DNA of 64,000 nt, taken from NCBI GenBank assembly GCA_041687435.1, contig JAWLBX010000003.1, forward strand, positions 171,009 to 235,008, given 5' to 3'. The translations under genes and the position numbers were made by a program. Shown one piece after another: positions 60,639 through 64,000 of the stretch. The notes below the pieces were generated by a model that was not told where the DNA came from, ran no database searches, and was given only the letters and a program-made list of their open reading frames with translations. Every line of letters begins with the position of its first letter. The first letter of the stretch is position 1. The DNA is from JACKII01 sp041687435 (GTDB lineage: Bacteria > Pseudomonadota > Alphaproteobacteria > Bin95).

Positions 60639-63600
60639 TCGCCTCGATCTCATAGACCGCGGTGAATTCTGCAAAGGCCCAGCGGCCGAATTGGCGGAGG
60701 TTGTTGACGCCCGGCACCCAGTAGGCGCGCATGGTGCTGGCCTTTTCCTTCGCATCCTCGCCGCGATAGCCCTTGATCTCGACGATCAGGTTTAGCGGCT
60801 CCGCCCCGCCGTCGTCTACGCGGACGATGAAGTCCGGGATGTAGGTGCGGCGGGTGCCGGCCATGGTGTAGGGCACCTCCAGCCCCAGGTTCTGGTTCTT
60901 CACATAGGCGAGCACGCGCGGATGGTTCTCGGCGACGCGGCAGAATTCGGCCTCCCAGTCGCTGTCGGTAATGGCCCAGTTGACGTGGCACTTGCGCGGA
61001 TCGGTGCGCCAGCGGCTTTCCTTGGAGGTCGTGAAGTTCACGTTCCGGGTGGTGCCGCGCGGGTTGTAGGGATCGACGATGGCCTGCACCGCCAGCCCCT
61101 TGTCCGCCTGCGCCTCCGTGATTGCCGCCTTGATCTTTTCGGCGGCCATGTCGGCGATCACCTGATAGAGCAGTTGCGCCGGATGGGTGCCGCCGGTGCA
61201 GCGCAGATAGCCGCCATCCAGCCACTGCCGCGCGATGCGCTTCACCTGGCCGAACAGGTGCATCCGCGGCGGCTCGCCCGGATCGCGGAACTTGGTGTAG
61301 AGCAGGTGCCGGGTCAGGTGAAACAGGATGGTGGACCGGCGGGTGTCTTCCAGGTGTTTCAGCGTCAGGTCCACGCCCTCGCCGACAATGCCTTGGTTCT
61401 TGGTAGTGGTCGGGCCGACCAGTTCCGGCGTTAGTTCCAGGGTGGAGTCGGCGGTGAACTTGGCGGTCAGCCGGTCCTCCAGCAATTCGGTGCGATAGCC
61501 CTCGACCCGTGGGAAGGTGATCTCGCAGGCATCGCGCTCCGGGCTGACGGCATGGACGCGCACGGTATCCGCGGGCCCTTTCGGCGGCGCGACGACCGGC
61601 TTCGAGGCGAAATCGAACGGTATGCCGAGCACGTCGGCATACTCGGTGTCGAACAGGCCCTGGTCGTTCAGGTCGTAGGACTGGCGGCGCAAGGCCCGGC
61701 CGACCACCTGCTCGCAGAGAAGCTGCGTGCCGAAGGCGCGGACGCCGAGCACGTGGGTGACCGTGTTCGCATCCCAGCCCTCCGTCAGCATGGAGACGGA
61801 GACGACGCATCGGATCGATGCGCCAAGCCGCCCGGGCTTGCCAACGGTGTTCATCACCTCGCGCAGCAGGTCGGCGTCGGTGATGTTCTCGCCGGCGCGG
61901 GCATCGCCGGTGCGCTCCACCATCTCACGGCGGAACCGGTCGATTTCATCGGCGGCAATGGCCCGGAAGTTGCTGTCGAGCCCTTCGCCGGACTCCAACT
62001 GCTCACTGTTGATCAGCAGCGTGCGCGGAAGTGCAAGGCGGTTGCCCGTCTGATCGTCGAAGTTGCGGAAGAGCGAGAGGCGACCGTTGACCAACGTGGT
62101 CGTACCGTCGCCGTTGTCCCGGTCGAAGCCGGAGATGTAGTCATAGACCAGCTTGGAGGACGCCGTGTTGTTGCAGACGACGATGAAGACTGGCGGCGTA
62201 TCGAGGTTCGCCTCCTGCCAAAGCTGGAATGTTTCTGCGTAGTGTCCGTACAACGCCTCCAATGCGGTCTGCAATTCGACCGGCAGGCTGAGCGGGTCCA
62301 GCGCACCGCTCTTGCCCCGGCCCTTTTTCGGCATGGCCTTGCCGATATGCTCCCACAGATTGCGGTACATTGGCATGTCGCCGCTGGGGATGTTGTCGGC
62401 CACCGGAATGCGCGGCAGCTTGACGATGCCACACTCGATCGCGTCCATCAGCGAAAAGTCGCTCATCGTCCAGGGGAATAGCGTGACCTCCGCATAGCCG
62501 GAACCACGCAGGAAAAAGGGCGTGGCGGAAAGGTCGTAAACGGTGCGCACACCCAGCTTGCGCTTCACCGCCTCGATGCCGGTGATCCAGAGGCGCGCGG
62601 CCTCGCTGTTCTTCTTGGCCTCCTCTCGCTCCTCGCCGGTGAGCTTTTCCTCTTCCGTTTGCGGCTTCTCTCGGTAGCAGTGGTGCGCCTCGTCGTTCAG
62701 GACGACAATATTCTTTAGGCCCATCAGGTCCGGCATCACCCGCTGGATCATCTGGCCCTCGGTCTCCAGCGTCGCCAGTTCCGGCCCGTGGCCCCGCAAC
62801 AGCGCCCGCGTGCCCTTGGCGAGCGGCAGGCGCTCGCGGAGCTTGAAGGCGTGATAGTTGGTAATGACAATCTTCGCCTTGTTCACCGCTTCCAGCATAT
62901 CCGCCGGTACCAGTTCCCGGTGCTTGTAATAGCTTTCCGGGTCGTTCGGCAGCAGCACGCGCAGCCGGTCGCGAATTGTGATGCCAGGCGTGACAATCAG
63001 AAAGCCGCGGGAAAAGGATTTGGTCCCGGGATGGCGGGTAGCGTTGACCGTCTGCCAGGCGATCAACATGGCCATGACCGTGGTCTTGCCCGCGCCGGTC
63101 GCGAGCTTCAGAGCGAGACGCATCAACTCCGGATTCGCCTGCTCGTTGGCGCCGCGGATGTGAGCCCAGAACTTCCCCGTCCGCCGGCCGAGCTTCGGCG
63201 CGGCCTCGGTCAGCCAGATCACCGTTTCCACGGCTTCGACTTGGCAGAAGAACGGGCGGACGCCCTGAAAGGGGTGATGGCGCCAATGCTGGAGCAGGCG
63301 TGCCGTCTCCGGCGTGACCAGCCACTGATCAGGATTGGGCAGCCTGCGCCAGTCATCCACGTAGGAACGGATTTCGTTGATGATCGGCGTCGGGTTGTAT
63401 TCCTGCTCTTCTGTAGACAGGCCATCACCGACACCAAGCGTCATTTCTGTCTGGCCGGACTTCTTACCTTTCTTGGTCTTTTTTGGCTTCGGCACCGGGG
63501 TGGTTAGATCCGAGCGGCGGCGCGCACTCAGGACATTGGCGGTTGGTTGGCCATCCTCATCCAATTCCCAATGCTGCGTGGGGCGATCATATGGGGAATT

Positions 63601-63666
63601 GAGAATACATATGGGGAATTGAGAATAGGATTCTCGAAAAATCGGTCGCTCATACCGTTCGTCCAT
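60583..63666 (-). CDS. type III-like restriction endonuclease/DEAD-box helicase (BPTD_3080-like), 3' end clipped by IS
   Basis: About 1027 residues from ATG at 63666. SF2 helicase motifs: ATGAGKTT at 189-196, NDEAHH with DEAH at 325-328, SATPFF at 380-385, and EQVVGRALRR. The C-terminal PD-(D/E)xK nuclease is IPDF at 943-946 with EIKG at 963-966. The final 18 residues (from KAAPSGYG) are read from IS DNA in antisense, replacing the native tail. Residues 9-20 are an extra block between RP and ILNSPYDRP. Such proteins restrict foreign DNA with a partner methyltransferase, which is not in the window. Confidence 0.82.
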   Translation of the reverse strand: MDERYERPIFRESYSQFPICILNSPYDRPTQHWELDEDGQPTANVLSARRRSDLTTPVPKPKKTKKGKKSGQTEMTLGVGDGLSTEEQEYNPTPIINEIRSYVDDWRRLPNPDQWLVTPETARLLQHWRHHPFQGVRPFFCQVEAVETVIWLTEAAPKLGRRTGKFWAHIRGANEQANPELMRLALKLATGAGKTTVMAMLIAWQTVNATRHPGTKSFSRGFLIVTPGITIRDRLRVLLPNDPESYYKHRELVPADMLEAVNKAKIVITNYHAFKLRERLPLAKGTRALLRGHGPELATLETEGQMIQRVMPDLMGLKNIVVLNDEAHHCYREKPQTEEEKLTGEEREEAKKNSEAARLWITGIEAVKRKLGVRTVYDLSATPFFLRGSGYAEVTLFPWTMSDFSLMDAIECGIVKLPRIPVADNIPSGDMPMYRNLWEHIGKAMPKKGRGKSGALDPLSLPVELQTALEALYGHYAETFQLWQEANLDTPPVFIVVCNNTASSKLVYDYISGFDRDNGDGTTTLVNGRLSLFRNFDDQTGNRLALPRTLLINSEQLESGEGLDSNFRAIAADEIDRFRREMVERTGDARAGENITDADLLREVMNTVGKPGRLGASIRCVVSVSMLTEGWDANTVTHVLGVRAFGTQLLCEQVVGRALRRQSYDLNDQGLFDTEYADVLGIPFDFASKPVVAPPKGPADTVRVHAVSPERDACEITFPRVEGYRTELLEDRLTAKFTADSTLELTPELVGPTTTKNQGIVGEGVDLTLKHLEDTRRSTILFHLTRHLLYTKFRDPGEPPRMHLFGQVKRIARQWLDGGYLRCTGGTHPAQLLYQVIADMAAEKIKAAITEAQADKGLAVQAIVDPYNPRGTTRNVNFTTSKESRWRTDPRKCHVNWAITDSDWEAEFCRVAENHPRVLAYVKNQNLGLEVPYTMAGTRRTYIPDFIVRVDDGGAEPLNLIVEIKGYRGEDAKEKASTMRAYWVPGVNNLRQFGRWAFAEFTAVYEIEAKAAPSGYGAARATAGTYQ
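63588..63635. repeat. 20-bp tandem repeat and adjacent inverted repeat near the restriction gene start
   Basis: A 20-base unit beginning CATATGGGG occurs at 63588-63607 and again, identically, at 63608-63627. GAGAAT (63621-63626) and ATTCTC (63630-63635) then form an inverted repeat. The 20-base unit alone would shift the frame, but the total extra block 63607-63642 is 36 bases. Confidence 0.85.
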
Positions 63667-63903
63667 TGCCCAACCGTGGTTCGAAGCAAGCAATTAAAAC
63701 AGCAAACACGGATGCGAGGCCAGCCTGATACCTGATCAAATTTCGGGAGGTGCCAGGACCCGCGCAGTTTCGGTCAACCCTGGATGGATATCAAAACGTG
63801 CAGGCAAGGGGCGCCCTGTTTGTCTGGTTCGCCAATTTGCATGGTGACGAACAAACGCCTGGCCCACGCAGATTGGCCCTGCCGTTATCCGCTTCCCGTC
63901 ACC

Positions 63904-64000
63904 TAGAGCGCTTTTGTTTCTGAATGAGTCGTAGGGGATTCCCCTCATGCCGAATTTCTGATTCAGAATAAGGGCTGGTGAAGGAGGCCAGCCCTGATGG
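63904..64000 (+). mobile_element. possible left end of another insertion sequence, cut by the window
   Basis: After a TA at 63904-63905, AGAGCGCTTTTG begins a stretch of nested palindromes: GGGGA-T-TCCCC (63934-63944), TTCTGA-T-TCAGAA (63956-63968), and AGGGCTGG/CCAGCCCT (63971-63978 with 63988-63995). GGAGG at 63983-63987 precedes an ATG at 63997. This looks like the end of a TA-targeting (IS630-type) element leading to a transposase start, but the rest is outside. The remaining upstream part 63667-63903 holds no gene I can support. Confidence 0.3.

Noticed and set aside
60583..63666. Restriction gene as a complete, novel defence system
   Set aside because: It resembles a known type III-like restriction nuclease family, and only one component is visible, so novelty cannot be claimed.
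63736..63948. Minus-strand 70-residue frame near the right edge
   Set aside because: No family resemblance, spans the putative IS end, and lacks a ribosome site; considered as a methyltransferase tail but no motif supports it.
1..64000. tRNA, rRNA, prophage or CRISPR features
   Set aside because: No cloverleaf-like gene, ribosomal RNA block, phage structural gene or spaced short-repeat array was recognised by eye.

Overview
The window is GC-rich chromosomal DNA from an alphaproteobacterium, probably of a Rhodospirillales-like lineage. The placement rests on gene content and order: COQ9-def-rpsU, hsp20-DUF1150, ptsN-hpf-rpoN-lptB-lptA-lptC-kdsD-rnd, a complete ccmABCDEFGHI cluster, purEK-DUF465, and an aapJQMP general amino-acid transporter. 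No rRNA, tRNA, CRISPR array or prophage was seen.

Layout. 1-5.6 kb: the 5' part of an rfbB-like gene, a DsbA-fold isomerase, a CobW-type metallochaperone, a CitE-like lyase, COQ9 with a duplicated N-terminal linker, peptide deformylase and ribosomal protein bS21. 5.6-15.6 kb: a catabolic block with hyuA (broken by one extra G in a poly-G run), hyuB, two allantoin/ureide-pathway genes (allE, allA), an FAD oxidoreductase, then a LolA-like protein, an amidase and a TIM-barrel protein. 15.8-20.6 kb: a large MscS channel and the ycjX-ycjF pair. 20.6-23.9 kb: four tandem paralogous class II aldolase/adducin genes. 24-26 kb: a CmcJ-like enzyme, a small heat-shock protein and DUF1150. 26-33.5 kb: nitrogen-PTS, ribosome hibernation, sigma-54 and LPS-transport genes in overlapping order.

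33.5-41.4 kb: hairpin-rich spacers, a candidate small RNA or leader (about 34458-34559) and the nine-gene cytochrome c maturation operon. 41.4-51.7 kb: purine biosynthesis, DNA repair, adenosine kinase, a membrane/2Fe-2S/adenylate cyclase fusion, a COG3146 acyltransferase-like protein, a maleate-isomerase/arylmalonate-decarboxylase relative and an SDR. 51.7-57.3 kb: a lone LivJ-like binding protein divergent from aapJQMP. 57.3-59.7 kb: a ZntB transporter and an MFS transporter.

59.7-64 kb is the only clearly mobile, accessory section. Decayed IS3-family pieces abut and clip the 3' end of a large type III-like restriction nuclease/helicase gene, which also carries an unusual 12-codon, repeat-derived insertion near its start. 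The right edge may be the beginning of another insertion sequence.

Most of the window is housekeeping or catabolic. I did not find a convincing wholly new multi-gene system. The best leads are the small RNA/leader upstream of ccmA, the redox-sensing cyclase fusion, the four-gene class II aldolase array lacking the usual catalytic Glu, the hyuA frameshift, and the remodelled restriction gene. All assignments come from reading motifs and overall similarity by eye; no database search was run.
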